Source: Triglochin maritima (taxonomy: Eukaryota; Streptophyta; Magnoliopsida; Alismatales; Juncaginaceae). From it: DNA of 64,000 nucleotides. The notes beneath the pieces are model-generated. The model ran no database searches and was not told the DNA's origin. It saw only the letters and a list, made by a program, of their open reading frames with translations. The translations under genes were made by a program, and so were the position numbers. Location of the stretch: contig OY821772.1 of assembly GCA_963682175.1 (NCBI GenBank), forward strand, positions 51,792,925-51,856,924, given 5' to 3'. Shown here in pieces: positions 52,001-64,000 of this stretch (positions are counted from its first letter, which is position 1; each line of letters opens with the position of its first letter).

Positions 52001-54775
52001 TCACTCTATGTGTTGTCCTACTCTCTTCACAATTGCTACATATTTTGCTTGCAATTTAGACATACTTCGTGTTGGAGAGCCCATTTTAGTTTGCCATATC
52101 TTTAATTTGAGTTCACTTTAGCCAGACAATGACTTGGATTAATTTATCTGGAGGAGAACAGAGACATGAGTGGAATGCACCTGTGGACCATACAATGCCT
52201 AATTGTTTGCATGGTTTTTCTGCTCGGCTCTGGCAGAGGGTTATCTTAGAATTCAGGACTGGTTTCTAACTCTTTTTGTTCCTTGTGTTGCAGGAAGCTA
52301 CTCTAGCTCTCGCGGAGTCCCAAAAGAGAAAAAGAGAGCAAAAAAGTTCGGGCACTTTTAGTACCAAAAGAAATATTGGCAGTCATCTTCCCAGTAAGTT
52401 TTGAGTTTGTTACATGAAATGTCCACGCCTTCATGTCCTTTTTAACATTTGCTGGAATTTAGTGTACCTCTCCTTTTATGATTAAATCCAATGAAACATT
52501 TTATCTTGCATACAATGCATTACAGGGAAGCGCATCTTTCGTATTGGTAGTGTTCGTTACAAAATGGATTCATCTAGAAGGACATTAGTAAGGATTCCAG
52601 GTATCCTTTCCATTTCTTTGCTTTTTATTATCCATTCAAGTATTATCTGACACCACCTTATGGGGCGCACTGAGACGTAAGTTTGCTACAAAGCACAACT
52701 TAAGTAATATACTAATCTCTTATGCTAAGAGTTAATTACTGATATTGACAAGAATGTGGCATTACTATCTCTTATGCTGAAGAGTGTTAATTATGGAATG
52801 CAAGATGTTGACATACTAGTACTAACCCTTCGCAGCGGGAAACTAGTATATCCATCTCCTGGGGTTCTGCTGTAAACTTGTAATTGATCTTGTTTCATAT
52901 TATTCTTTTTAACCCTCATTGGTATCAATTTTTTTCCAAGATTTTTTCCAAGAGCTTTCCTGTAAACGAAACTAAGCATTCAGACTTATACATGCCTTAA
53001 AAGGCATATAAATACTGTCTATTGGTGCATCGTATCGTTTTTCAAGAATGTTGATCATTGGGTTCTTTTTGAAGTGTTGAGCCAATGTATCACGTCTTAA
53101 ACTGTTTTTATTGCATTACCTGATCAGTCAGTCTTCATTTAAAATCACATGTAGCATCTTTTGCTGTTCTTTATTATGCAAAGTGTAAAACTGTTTAGCC
53201 TCCGTTGGAGTTTGATGTGGTACTTTTAGAATTTAGTCTTATATCTCCTTCGGAAAAAAAGATGTTATATTATCTTGAATCTAGAAGAATGTTGTCTTGT
53301 ACTTTAATAGTAATTTAGCAAACATTCTCTTGTAGCTGAAACTAACATGGTATTAAGCTGTAGCCTTTGTGGTGGACCTGGTGCCGCTGTTAGATAAATA
53401 TGAATTTGGCTGTTTCTTCTGTCACCTTTACTGTTTTTTTGGTTTTCACAGGTGAGGTGTCCCCATCTCCCATTAAACATCAATCTAGCCTGGCAAGTAA
53501 AATACCATATATTCCAAAGAGATTGTCGATAGGGCATGATGAGTACGTCTGTGTTCTTCGTGAAAGTTTATCAGTGTTGCATGTTGTCTAACATTACTTA
53601 CTACATTTGTATGTGTCATTTGGAAACAGATATGTCTGCATTGGAAACGGTAATAAACTTGTCCGGGATCCGAAGAAACATGTTCGTGTTCTGGCTAGTG
53701 AAAAGATCCGATGGAGTTTGCACACTGCTAGACTGCGTCTGGCTAAAAAGAAACAATACTGCCTGTTCTATACAAGATTTGGTAAGTGTAATAAGGATAA
53801 TGGAAAATGTCCATACACGCACGACATTGGTAAAGTAGCAATATGCACAAAGTTCCTGAAAGGTTCATGTTCTAGCACTAAGTGCAAATTAACTCACAAG
53901 GTGAACACTCTTTCCTCTTGCAATGTGATCAGCGTGATTTCTTTTTCAGATCAATTATGTTATATTATTCTTTCAGGTTATTCCAGAAAGAATGCCAGAT
54001 TGTTCGTACTTTTTACAAGGTAACTAAATCCTGCAGCACTTTTTTTACAAGAATTTAGTTAAACAAGATCAATTACAAGTTTACAGCTAATACAAATGAA
54101 CACCTCCGAAAACATGTAGGGCTCTGCACGAAGACCATCTGTCCTTACAGACATGTAAATGTAAACTCCAATTCTTCTGTTTGTGAAGGGTTTCTTAAAG
54201 GTTACTGCCCAGATGGTGATGAGGTATGTTTTCATGTTGAGTCTTTTGTGATAAAAAAGCTTGATGCTTTTATTCTCACGAAGCATATACATATCAGCAT
54301 TAAACGTGCAGTATCAAATATTTGAGTGTGAATCCGTTCTTTCATTGTAATGTAGTGCCGGAAAAAACATACATATGTCTGTCCTGAATTCGAGGCAACT
54401 GGGAAATGCAAGGAAGGTTCTACATGCAAGCTTCATCATCGGAAGCTTCAAAATAAATCAATAAAGAGGAAAAGGAGCAATAATATATTTTGCCGGAAAA
54501 ACCGTTATTTTGATTTCGGCATCATCGAGGCCCCTAAGGCCAAAAAAGGCCATTCAGGTGTACATATTGAGGAGACAAATGACAAAGATGTATTTTTAAA
54601 TGAAGGGTGCTTCGCTGATTATATTAGCATTAGGACAAGTGATGCATATGACAACGAAGATGATCCACTTCAAAGTTGTACAACACTGATGGACCTTAAT
54701 CTTTCCAATACCCTACTTGGCGATATTGAAACTCTCATCAAGCCTGTTGGCATCATGTTTAAGAATCCAATGTAA
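46057..54775 (+). CDS. CCCH zinc-finger protein (plant C3H7 / ZC3H3-like), 10 exons
   Basis: Exons 46057-48832, 50706-50889, 51035-51182, 52294-52393, 52526-52600, 53452-53542, 53630-53900, 53977-54019, 54120-54223 and 54356-54775 join to 4212 nt in frame, 1403 residues. The C-terminal third holds five CCCH fingers between about residues 1169 and 1293, with spacings C-X7/8-C-X4-6-C-X3-H. Blocks such as ASEKIRWSLHTARLRLAKKK and VIPERMPDCSYFLQG are typical of Arabidopsis C3H7-type proteins and animal ZC3H3, a factor linked to mRNA polyadenylation and export. The long first exon is low-complexity and disordered, GC-rich at its 5' end, with two sets of internal repeats. The ATG at 46057 is chosen because the frame starts there after a CT-rich leader. 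The MULE end is only 145 bp upstream, so the native promoter has been displaced or replaced. Confidence 0.9.
46801..46950 (+). repeat. 42-bp in-frame tandem repeat, 3.6 copies, in CCCH exon 1
   Basis: Units begin at 46801, 46843, 46885 and 46927 (partial) and encode LDGKSANKLDVNRN with few changes. Copies are over 90 percent alike, so the expansion is recent and probably variable in the population. Confidence 0.93.
47731..48260 (+). repeat. About 64-residue internal protein repeat, 3 copies
   Basis: Repeats start at about residues 559, 623 and 686 (spacing 64 and 63). Each has a T.LGTPS.EVSKVNI-like start, an S.RKV...EIPL block, a DKKDL block and an NRKFA end. Copies differ more than the 42-bp repeat, so this duplication is older. 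Its function is unknown. Confidence 0.85.
48833..50705 (+). other. First intron of the CCCH gene (1.9 kb)
   Basis: It has a GT donor after CATAAAG and a CATAG acceptor. The interior is AT-rich. It contains a roughly 39-bp tandem duplication (GTGCAGATTCTGGAGATAA type) at about 49717-49795. No gene was recognised. Confidence 0.7.
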
Positions 54776-55634
54776 CCGGTACCATTCGTGAGTTTTCCTA
54801 TAGCTTCTAGTTGAGGTATGTTGTCACTTTGTATGATTCAAATTACATTTTCCATTTGGTTTGTTTTCTCATTGTATGTACGGCTTTGTTGTCCCTCTTT
54901 TGTTCTCCGGAAGTCCAAATGTAATCATCTTAGCTATTTGCGCCTTGTATAGATACAAATCTGTTAATGGAAAAGATTCTGAAGAGCTCCATTTACTTGC
55001 TTCGTGCCTTTGCTTAACAAACCAAGGAGGTATTGGCTCATAACTTTTGAGACCTTAGGGGAGCATGAAATCATCCAAAAAGATTAAACAAGAGCACGAA
55101 AATTCCTCAAATCTTCTGTACATGTTAAACCTATAAATTTGCATGAAAAAACACAAATATCGCAGGGGTGGCATTTTTCTCAAAAATCAACTCAAAAAGA
55201 ATTTAAAAAGTTGCACATCTCTATAACTAATAAAAGGAAAAGTGTAATTTCACTGGTCATATATGTTTGATATTTGCATGATTATGCTCACTACTAAGGT
55301 TAATGTTTTCCAAACAATGATCGTGATGTTTTTCCAGTACCTTTCATACTCTCCGGGAATAAAAATTTCCAGCAGAAGACAACAATATATTTGACCATTT
55401 CAGCTTTAATTGGAACTGAATGAAGGTGAGATCAGTAGTAACTCATTTTTGTATTTGAACGACTAACATGGGTGCTTACTAGTTACTACTCATTATGAAA
55501 AAGGAATGACGTTACATTTTGAATTTGTCAATGTAATATCTTGTTTCTATCTCCATTCAACAATACAAAAAAGCCATCTCCATATGGGCAAGAAAAAACT
55601 ATAAACATTAAAGCAAAACCCAGACATTTTTTCT
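54776..55634. other. Intergenic region between convergent CCCH and PPR genes
   Basis: About 0.86 kb holding both 3' UTRs. It is AT-rich, and I see no gene or element in it. Confidence 0.6.
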
Positions 55635-57725
55635 TCAAGAGAAAGCATCCATGATCTCAACATCATCATCATCATCACAGTCCATTTTAATTTCATATTC
55701 CATGACTCTCAACAAACAAAATATTTCTCTGGACTTTGGATGAGAAACATCAGCAACTCGGAACTCATGGACAACCCCATTAATCTCAAGCCAACTAGAC
55801 CCAGGTGTTTTCTTGAGACCTCCACCTCTCAAAAACTTTCTCATCTTGGCCACTCCATCCCACTTCCCAGCAGCAGCATAGATGTTGGAAAGCAGAACAA
55901 AATTTCCAGCGTTTTCTGGTTCCATCTCAATCAGCCTCCCTGCTGCAAATTCAGCGAATTCGGTTTCTGAGTGCAGCTTACAGGCACTCAATAGTGGTCC
56001 CCACACTTGGGCGTCTGGCGCAACCGGCATTGATTTTATGAGTTCAAATGCATCTGTAAGATGCCCAAATCGCCCGAGAAGATCCACCATGCATGCGTAG
56101 TGCTCCTTCCCCAGTTGGTACTTGTAAACCTCTGTCATTTCGCGGAAACAAAGCATGCCCTCCTCTAGTAGGCCTGAACTTACTGAGGCATTTAGTAAGC
56201 CTAGGAATGTTAGTTTGTCTGGTTTGAGTTTAGAGGACTTCATTTGGTTATACATTTCATAGCATCGATACCAATTTCCATGTTTGGCATACGCATTGAT
56301 CATGGAGTTCCAAAGAATTAAGTCCTTCTGATGGTTCTCCAAGTCATCGAACATTTTTTGAGCCATCTCTATGTAACCACATTTTGCATAACTAACGAGA
56401 AGAGCCGTTGCAAGGGAGACTAACGAGTTGAAACCCTGTTTAACCACGTATGAATGGATGCTTCGGACTCTTTGTAGAACGGCTAAATTTACGCATGCCG
56501 GCAATACATTGATGATGGTTATTGGATCCGGTCTAAGATCATCAATTCTCATCATGTCAAAGAGCAGTAATGCATCAGAACAATGATCATTTTTCTGATA
56601 CCCTTTGATCATTGAGCTCCAAGAAATGATCGTCTTATTTTCTCTCAAACTGTCAAAGACACTCCGGGCACACCTCAAATCGTTGCACTCAGAGTACATG
56701 TCAATGAGAGCATTGTGGACCGAAACTTGGGAGTTGGAACCACTCCTGATCGCATACCCATGAATTTCTTTCCCAGGATTAAGTGATCTAAGACTCGCAA
56801 CCGAAGAGAGACCAGCAATGACAGTATAAAAGTCAGGTCGAACGCCATCTTTTCCCATCTGGACCAACAAATCAAGCGCTTCCTCAGGAACCCCGTTTCT
56901 CGAACAACCAGCAATCATAATATTCCATAAAACACAATCTCTTCTCGAAACACTACTGAAAACCAATCTAGCCTTCTCCAAACAACCCATCTTCAAATAC
57001 ATCGTCAAAAGGGCAGTACCAACCAAATTCTCATCCGCCCAACCACCCACAACAACCAAACCATGCAAAACTTCTCCAACGGAGACATCATTGCACTCCC
57101 GAAGCAGGCCGGCGAGAGTCGTGGAATCCACAAACGCTTCTGGAAAACATCCCTTCCGACAATCCAAACCCTTGTCACGCATTCCATCAAACACCTCCAG
57201 TGCATCCCCTCCGGAACCCAAACCGACCCGACCGAACTTACCCAAAACCCCAAACTTGACCATATGACAAAGCACCATATCAGCACACCTCAGAGGCATC
57301 AAACAACGGCAACGCTCAAGCAACAAACCATAAACCTCTCGAGTCGGGCACACCACCTTATTCTCAGTCTCAGGCCCGAGCAGCAGCATCTCCTTGTAGA
57401 AGCGGAGAGCATCGGAGAGGCGGGAGTGGGAGGCCATGGCGGCGACGGCAGCGTTGAAGAGGAGAGGGTGGTGGGGAGTGGAGTGGAGGAGTTGGAGGGA
57501 GAGGCGAGGGTGGTTGAGACGGGCGTAGTGGGTTATTAGGTGGGAGGAGAGGGAAGGGTTGTGGTGGAGGCCATGAAGGACTAGTCTTGCGTGGATTTGG
57601 TGGAGGATCTTAACTGACTTGCACAGTTCCAGCAGAGACAACAACATAACATGTTCTGTTGGAACTGGATCTTTGGTTCGGTATTTGTACTTTTGGGTTT
57701 TTTGCATCTCTGCCTTTGGTTTCAT
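55635..57725 (-). CDS. PLS-class pentatricopeptide repeat protein with E/E+ tail
   Basis: A single intronless ORF of 696 codons. After an N-terminal region with an HARLVLHGL segment, PPR motifs run to about residue 610. Examples are VGTALLTMYLKMGCLEKARLVFSSV, with WNIMIAGCSRNG, VHNALIDMYSECNDLRCARS and WNSMINAYAKHGNW. The end is an E/E+ region (SGLLEEGMLCF, YACMVDLLGRFG, PGSSWLEINGVVHEF, SHPKSREIF) without a DYW domain, followed by an acidic tail. Such proteins bind specific organelle transcripts, often for C-to-U editing, with the deaminase supplied in trans. The segment around residues 165-205 fits no repeat well and may be degenerate. The first ATG is used; a later MLLSLL start would shorten the protein by 26 residues. 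Organelle targeting is inferred from the family. Confidence 0.9.
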   Translation of the reverse strand: MKPKAEMQKTQKYKYRTKDPVPTEHVMLLSLLELCKSVKILHQIHARLVLHGLHHNPSLSSHLITHYARLNHPRLSLQLLHSTPHHPLLFNAAVAAMASHSRLSDALRFYKEMLLLGPETENKVVCPTREVYGLLLERCRCLMPLRCADMVLCHMVKFGVLGKFGRVGLGSGGDALEVFDGMRDKGLDCRKGCFPEAFVDSTTLAGLLRECNDVSVGEVLHGLVVVGGWADENLVGTALLTMYLKMGCLEKARLVFSSVSRRDCVLWNIMIAGCSRNGVPEEALDLLVQMGKDGVRPDFYTVIAGLSSVASLRSLNPGKEIHGYAIRSGSNSQVSVHNALIDMYSECNDLRCARSVFDSLRENKTIISWSSMIKGYQKNDHCSDALLLFDMMRIDDLRPDPITIINVLPACVNLAVLQRVRSIHSYVVKQGFNSLVSLATALLVSYAKCGYIEMAQKMFDDLENHQKDLILWNSMINAYAKHGNWYRCYEMYNQMKSSKLKPDKLTFLGLLNASVSSGLLEEGMLCFREMTEVYKYQLGKEHYACMVDLLGRFGHLTDAFELIKSMPVAPDAQVWGPLLSACKLHSETEFAEFAAGRLIEMEPENAGNFVLLSNIYAAAGKWDGVAKMRKFLRGGGLKKTPGSSWLEINGVVHEFRVADVSHPKSREIFCLLRVMEYEIKMDCDDDDDVEIMDAFS

Positions 57726-58247
57726 CAGTTGTGTTTGGCAACTTATTGTTTTGATTTTGCTACTCCTAGCCTTGTATACGGTATCATCATTACATTGCTC
57801 TCAGATGTCGGAATTTTGGAAAAAATCAGTTTTTTTCAGAAGACCCCAAGTAATTGTAGATAACTTTGACCTACAACTTATTATGAGAATAATTGAGCGA
57901 GGGGAACGCAAAATGGATCAGGATTGAAGTTATCGGCCGTGGAGGAGGATCAAATCCACATCTAAGGATAAGCATGAGAAAGCCCTATATAAATAGGAAA
58001 TGATTGAATTTGTGACATCTGACACATGAGATACTTATCTATCCGATTATATTTGTATATGCTAGTGATAAGCTTTGGTTTCTCTAATTTTCCCCTCCTT
58101 TGAAGTTGCTTACTCTGTAACGTTATAAATAACATAAAAGAAAAGATAAGGAAACGATCATTTAAAAGCGTGATGTAGAACCTCATAACCATAAACGAAC
58201 ACAATTACATAAAATTAAATATATTTAATCAAAATAACTAGTTTACG
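57726..58247. other. Intergenic region between PPR and TFIIIC90-like genes
   Basis: About 0.5 kb holding the PPR promoter and the 3' UTR of the next gene. Both genes are on the minus strand. No clear motif or element was recognised. Confidence 0.6.
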
Positions 58248-61200
58248 TTACACTGGGGAAGCGGAGAGAAAGAAGTCAGGTTGTGATTGTGTTAGCATTA
58301 TTCCACAAAAGGGACACAATGGCTTTGGGCATTTCAATACAGAAAGATCAAAACTCCTAAAACTTATGTCCTCCGGTAAGGATTTGGACATGGTAAAGAA
58401 CATTGCTGGAGCAAACCTCTCAGCTGATCTATGGCAGCACATACAGGACCACAATGGGGATGTAGGATTGCAGTGTCTCATCGAGACCGAACAACGCTGT
58501 AGCTTGTGTCTCTGGATACCACTGCAGAAGCCGACTTCTGGTGATCCAAAGGGAACTGACGCTGAACAATAGCTACAGCTCTCCTCCATCACATACTCTC
58601 CAGAAGAAAGCCTAAAACACAATAGTGAATTGGAAAAGTTCTATTCAATTCATGGTAATTAAGTCTACTATACAAAAACTTCAAAAGTGACAGAATAATT
58701 GGAAATTTTCCTTTTTAATTCATGATTGTTAAGTCTACTATGAAAAAGTGACGGCATGTTAGCAAGGAAATAGAACTAAGAATTAATGTAGGTATAAAAA
58801 AAGGAACATATAGTCTTTACAAGATGTCGACAAATAAAAAACTTGTGAAGATAGTTCAAGCTCGTGGTCACTGACACGAGCATGCATAATGCATATGATA
58901 AAGGAACACCAGAAATATCATGGTTCAAGAGTACATGAGGAAAAAAATCGTGTTCTCGTCCAGCAAACGGAATATAATTTAACTCTTAACAAATAAGCGT
59001 TATTTTTCAAGAAAAGTTGAGCAAAAATTTACCTCGCTCCAAGCCCTCTGTTTTTTGAAACAAGCTCTTTCAGTTGATCTGAAACTTGATTTTTACCAAC
59101 CCATTGTTCCATCTGTGCAACTCCTGATGGTATCCAGTATGAATCAGAAGGTTGATCTACAGTGAGATGGGAAGAAACATACAGCAGAACTTTGAAACTA
59201 AAAGCCACAAGCCTCTCCTGTAATTCTTTTTCGCTTCTGGCTAAAAGTTCATTCCAAAAGGATACATCTGTGGCTAAATGTGCATTGGCACTCTTCGGTT
59301 GAAATTGTGATATCTTCCATTCATCAGGAAATGTCTCAGTGAGAACTAATCTCCTGCATATAATATTAAAAAGGTGCAATTTGCGAGTGCTGATATCTGG
59401 AAGCAAACTCTGGATGTGAAGTAGGATGCTTTCAGGGGGTGAATCAGAAGGCAAATCCTCAAACCAACTACAGAAGAACCTACAAACTAAATATTCAGCA
59501 AACTTTGGTGATAATTGTTTGATAGCTACTAAAGCTGCTAGTATATCCCAAAGATACAACTCTTTGTCCACATCAAGGTATTTATTTATGGAAAATAATA
59601 TACTTGACTCCCAAAAGATTACTTCAGCTTCGGATAACCCATAGGCACCACAATCAAATTGCTTTCTGGAAGAAACGTCCGACACATGGTCACCAACCCA
59701 GAGAAACTCAATTACTGCTTTCTGTATCCTGCAGTTTTGGATGGAGTGAGTACAGAAATAAAATAAAGTTTCATTGTCATATTAAAAAGGATTAAAAAAA
59801 TAACTAAGAAAGTCTCTCACCTAGCTTGATACATTTGGTTCAATAAACTAGAATCGAGACTATGGACCTGAATAAAGTAGAAATCTTGCTTGTAAATTTC
59901 AGCAAATATGTGATACCGGAAAAGTTCTCGTTGTCACTTCATTGAAGAAACATGGAATGGCTCCGGTGATTCAAGTGAATAGAAACATACCAAAGAAAGC
60001 ACCAAATTGCTTGGAGATAATGCTAAGCCAAAGCAAGGATCTGAGAGTTGAAGAGCCTGCACATGATCACCAAATATAACAATTATTAAGGATCACAAAA
60101 AAATAACTTCATTCTTTATATTGTTGCTTAAGTGTCTTTAGATCCTATGATCATGCCACCATACATTTTTTGATTCCTCGAGGAAAGGAGAGTTCAAAGG
60201 GAAAGACAACACATGCAATGAAGATCCAGATAACTTCCATCCACACACAGAACCATCCTGTCATTGGCATGTAAAATGTAATTACAATCAAATCTTGAGC
60301 AATGATATGGAAAAACGTGTTACAACCAAATCTCAAGCAATGACATGGAAAATGTGACATTTTCAAGGAAAATGTGACATTTTCAAGGAAAATGTGACAT
60401 TTTCAAGACTATCTCAAACTTAAAAAATATAAAAATAGCAGCAAAGACAACCAACTACATCAGATTGCATTGAACTTCACATAATCTAAAAAAGGTTGGA
60501 CTCCCGCAGAAATAATTGATGGAATACATGAGTGGTGTCAATAACACACAAAAAATAAACAGAAGGTTTCAACCAAGCAAGACTTATCTACCAGAATATG
60601 CCTACAGAATCAATAGAAAAAGGAACAATAGCAGCCAAATGACAGAGAATGAGAGAATCAAGCAGCGTGTGATAGAAATTATTTAAGCAATGGGATTATT
60701 GCTAAATTCATTCAGTAGGAAGTACTTGACTGACTAAATAGGTGTAATACACTTAAATACAGTCCATTAACTACACGTGGTTAAATCATTACCTGGCTAC
60801 AACTAAACAAGCAAACTCCATCATAAGTCCATTCAAGACCAGTAACCTGTGCCATATTATAACGGAAGATAGTCTTAAGTTCACATCAGGTAGCAAAAAC
60901 AAACCAATGTTTACCGGAGACTTACAGCTTGGCCATGGGCATCATGGACTCCAGCATTTTCAAAATTCCTTGAAGATATGCAACATGTCCATGCTTCCAA
61001 GGATCCAGACCCCTTTCCAATAGCTAGGACAAGTTTGGCAGGGACTGATACGGGTATAGCCATAGACATTGATGTAATTGGAATGGAAGTAGCAGGTGTG
61101 ATCTAGCAAAGAAAAAGATACTAGCGTTACATGATACATGGCACACTAAGCATAAAAAAGTGTGTATATCAGTCTTGCTACCTCCTTCAAGAGCGAGAAG

Positions 61201-63501
61201 CAAGCACCATTTATCTCTGAAGATCGTGCTAATTCTTCAACATTCACCAACCACATCTTGACGCTGAAAAGGCAAAAACAAAGATTCAGCTGCAACTGAC
61301 CAGCAAAAAGAATTCAGCACCTCATATTATGGGCAAGATGGAAAGTTGTTTCGACTAATGCAAGTACAGCAAATGGGGTTAAGTATCTAATTAAATATCG
61401 GCTTGCACTCTTACGTCCACATTCAAATCTTCTTATCACTGCTGAAATGCTTAAGTGAAAGAAAGAATTCAACATGGTGCAAAGGGCAGTTAAATGCATG
61501 AGAATTTGAGTTTCTGTACTATTTTAGAATTATCATCACATCAGGTGATTCAGGTATATGTTCTGTTACTAGATTTCAGACAACTTCAGATGAAAATCAG
61601 TACCAATGCAACATAATCAAGTCAACATTTAAGAATTGCACTTGTTACATGAAGTATCATCGTCTGAGCTACATAGTGCACAATTGGGGGAAAACGTTCC
61701 AACAACGCAATGTAAACACAATTCACCTTCCATCTGAACTCCCAGTTGCCAAAACTAATTGGGACTCTGAAGAATCTGCGGAGTACATTTTCCAGGTAAT
61801 TGTGGTTATCCATGAGTTATGGGCCTTCAAATACCCAAAAAGGACCACATTAGCAGAAGATTTAACATGCTTGTTTGTGCAGGAGCCAGATGCGTGAATT
61901 TTCCAGAACGATATGTAACCGGACTTCCCTCCAACAGAAAGTACGGCATACTTGCTGTGAAAGCAATTGATAGGATCAGAACTGCCAGAAAAATAATTCA
62001 ATGCCGGTGACCATGCACAAGTAAGGGATGATAACAATGCACAACGAGAGGCATATTCTCCTGCCGTGATTACAGGAACACCTTCAGTCTTGGTTCTCTT
62101 TGACGATCTTTTATCCAAATTATCTTTCCGATGGTCCCCGTCCATTGAATCTCCAATAGTAGCAGCTTCCTAGAACATATTCAGTTGCAAAACACATAAA
62201 CAGAAGTTATTGTCCATATGCCAGAGAACATAGAGAAGGTCATGAATCACAGAAATGCCGTTAGCAATGTTCAAGGCTTAAACCAAGAATATATACCCCA
62301 GTTGATATTGAAGAAGGTTGATTGAAGCTGGTGGCCGCCAGGAAATCATATAGCATGTCAGAAATGTCAAAAAACTGTATGAAAATAAAAGTAGTAAGGA
62401 GCTGAAAATGTGCAGATTAACACCATAAAATAAGTTGGGCGAGCATGCATCATGAACAAAAAACAAAAGTGATCCACACAATGTGTTCGTGTTGCGACTT
62501 GAGACAAACCATAGACCTAAGACCTATCTACTAATAAGCGTGAAATATTTGGTAGTACAAGGTGGCTTATTCAAAGTGAGATGTAATGGTAAGGCCAGTT
62601 GTCCTGTAGACATAGAGACAAATGCTAAAGCCAGTTGTCCTGTAGACAGAGAGACATGAGTGGCTACTGTCTGCTACTTAAAACAATCTCAACCTCAAGA
62701 GACCCTATCAGCTTAAAATCCACTAACAGGAGTTTAAAATCAGCAGCAGAAGTTAAAAATCAATGTTCGTTCTCGAGAGCAATTCAGAAGAACAACCTTT
62801 TGCATTTTTTTGGGACCAAGCCACCCCTTAATCCAACCTATTGTTAACAGTAGCCCACTAGGAAAGCATGTTATCCACAAAATGAGTACAAAAATTAAAA
62901 ATATTTATACACACACACAGTGCGAGATATTAGAGAATGATGGTTCTGTTCTCACAATCATAACTAAAAAACCTACATAGCGTAAAACCTCGTATCAATT
63001 GGGTGGAAAAACAATCAAGATTCTAGCAGCAAATTTGTGAGTTTTTTTCCAGCTAAAACTTATAGCACAGATGATTTTAACATAATCTCTGCAGAGTAAG
63101 AGAATGATTATCAGTTATTTTAGTTAGTTCATGAGATTTTGAGTTGAAATTTAGTAGTTGGAATGGCTAATGCAATATCATAGCAAAATAATAAAGAGCT
63201 CTTACCTCCACCCACTCTGCACGAAGTTCAGGATATGGAGCACAATAAACCTTAACACGTCCTTTGGTTGTGCACACTGAAAGCAAACAGCTGCAGAAAA
63301 TTAAGGAAGAAAAAAAGGCGAGTTTAGAACAGTAAGGAAAACTTCAAACAACTGGAAATATAAAATAAAAAAACACAGTTTCAAGGTAGGACACTTACCC
63401 CAAATTAGGAGCAAGACCTGCTGGGGACCAAGACATTGATCGAGCACATGGCTGTGTTCCACGTGATAGGGATGTATACAATAATGACGAATTAAGCATG
63501 T
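58248..63501 (-). CDS. TFIIIC90-like WD40 protein (GTF3C4 homologue), 3' part; 5' end beyond window
   Basis: Plant homologue of the TFIIIC 90-kDa subunit (Arabidopsis At3g49400 type), needed to recognise Pol III promoters in the nucleus. Twelve exons, 5' to 3': 63501-63399, 63290-63206, 62374-62297, 62169-61727, 61263-61182, 61102-60926, 60846-60793, 60257-60165, 60056-59991, 59867-59821, 59728-59033, 58611-58248. Joined, they give about 761 residues in frame. The N-terminal part is WD40-like (CARSMSWSPAGLAPNLG, VLSVGGKSGYISFWK, LAIGKGSGSLEAW, VTGLEWTYDG). The C terminus is the zf-TFIIIC zinc finger (CSYC, CMCC, CPFCG) ending in LSASPV, as in the family. The first exon seen starts with two bases of a split codon, so at least one more exon lies past 64000. 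Confidence 0.88.
60345..60405. repeat. 20-bp tandem repeat, about 3 copies
   Basis: The unit GGAAAATGTGACATTTTCAA is repeated in the intron between TFIIIC90 exons 60793-60846 and 60165-60257. Each unit is itself partly palindromic (GAAAATGTGACATTTTC). Confidence 0.85.
62590..62655. repeat. About 35-bp tandem duplication in a TFIIIC90 intron
   Basis: GCCAGTTGTCCTGTAGACA followed by an AGAGACA word occurs twice in succession. It is an ordinary short duplication. Confidence 0.75.
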
Positions 63502-64000
63502 CTAGACACAAAATAAGATGAATATAATTTCAAAAGATAGACTACATTATAGCACAAAAATATACTAAATCCCAGTGGGACAATACGAAGACACATTATG
63601 TTGTTATAAGAACTATAGTAGATCGAAGGAAAAGTTCCATATGTTGTTCATTAATATAAAACCATGGCAATTAAAGCAACACAGGCCATTTCATATAGCC
63701 ACTCATCCTGATAGAAACCATCCACAAGCTACCTAAGCCTAATCAACTTCTACAGCAGTCTCACAATCAAGACAGATGTTGTCACGGTTCAACTTCACAA
63801 GCTAGTCCACAAATAGGTTACAAAAGCCCGATGATAACGACAATAAGCTATTTAACTCAAACTCAAAGGCGTGCTACGGAATTTCACTCGAACACAGAAT
63901 TTAAGCTTCAGTTCAGGCATAACCATACTTTTACTGGCAAACATGCTTCCTAACTTGTTATATTGAAAATTCGAGGTGAACCAAGATAGTGTAAGTATGA
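63502..64000 (-). other. Intron of the TFIIIC90-like gene at the window edge
   Basis: No segment here matches the expected N-terminal WD40 sequence of the family. I treat it as intron sequence upstream of the acceptor at 63502-63503. Confidence 0.5.

Overview
This is plant nuclear DNA, an angiosperm. The genes have many short exons with GT/AG introns, and one RNA helicase gene has 49 coding exons. The genes themselves are plant types: a PLS-class PPR protein, a plant U-box protein, a five-finger CCCH protein, and a plant-style TFIIIC90-like WD40 protein. The transposons are plant types too (MULE, plant mobile domain, hAT-like MITEs, a 5'-truncated LINE). GC-rich first exons in the U-box and CCCH genes lean towards a monocot or early-diverging lineage, but I cannot name the species.

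Layout. 1-354 (-): N-terminal end of a U-box E3 ligase gene, with an apparent frame break in a G8 run. 2261-31782 (+): a complete DExH14/ASCC3-type Ski2-like helicase gene that I could assemble in frame through 49 exons to about 2072 residues. Its introns hold three inverted-repeat elements. 32993-33450 (-): LINE 3' fragment with a 16-bp target duplication. 33669-45911: a 12.2-kb Mutator-like element (MULE) with 9-bp target duplications, carrying a decayed MURA transposase gene and a decayed plant-mobile-domain (PMD) gene. A second MULE of the same family (40901-45550) is nested in it, in opposite orientation and with its own perfect 9-bp duplication. It carries a better preserved PMD gene and no transposase. 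That PMD gene is split by a 517-bp hAT-like MITE (42734-43250) with a perfect 8-bp duplication. 46057-54775 (+): CCCH zinc-finger gene (10 exons, about 1403 residues), whose ATG lies only 145 bp from the MULE end. 55635-57725 (-): intronless PPR gene. 58248-63501 (-): 3' part of a TFIIIC90-like gene, whose 5' end lies beyond the right edge.

The host genes look like unrelated housekeeping genes in RNA surveillance, RNA binding, organelle RNA processing, Pol III transcription and ubiquitylation. The most unusual part is the nested MULE family. Its MURA and PMD genes each sit behind a copy of the same TATA-plus-leader cassette. Its arms and promoters carry about three dozen copies of a 27-bp hairpin with nearly constant arms and a few recurring loop classes, some arranged symmetrically around a larger inverted repeat. 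The outer element has decayed mostly by C-to-T type changes, while the inner one has not.
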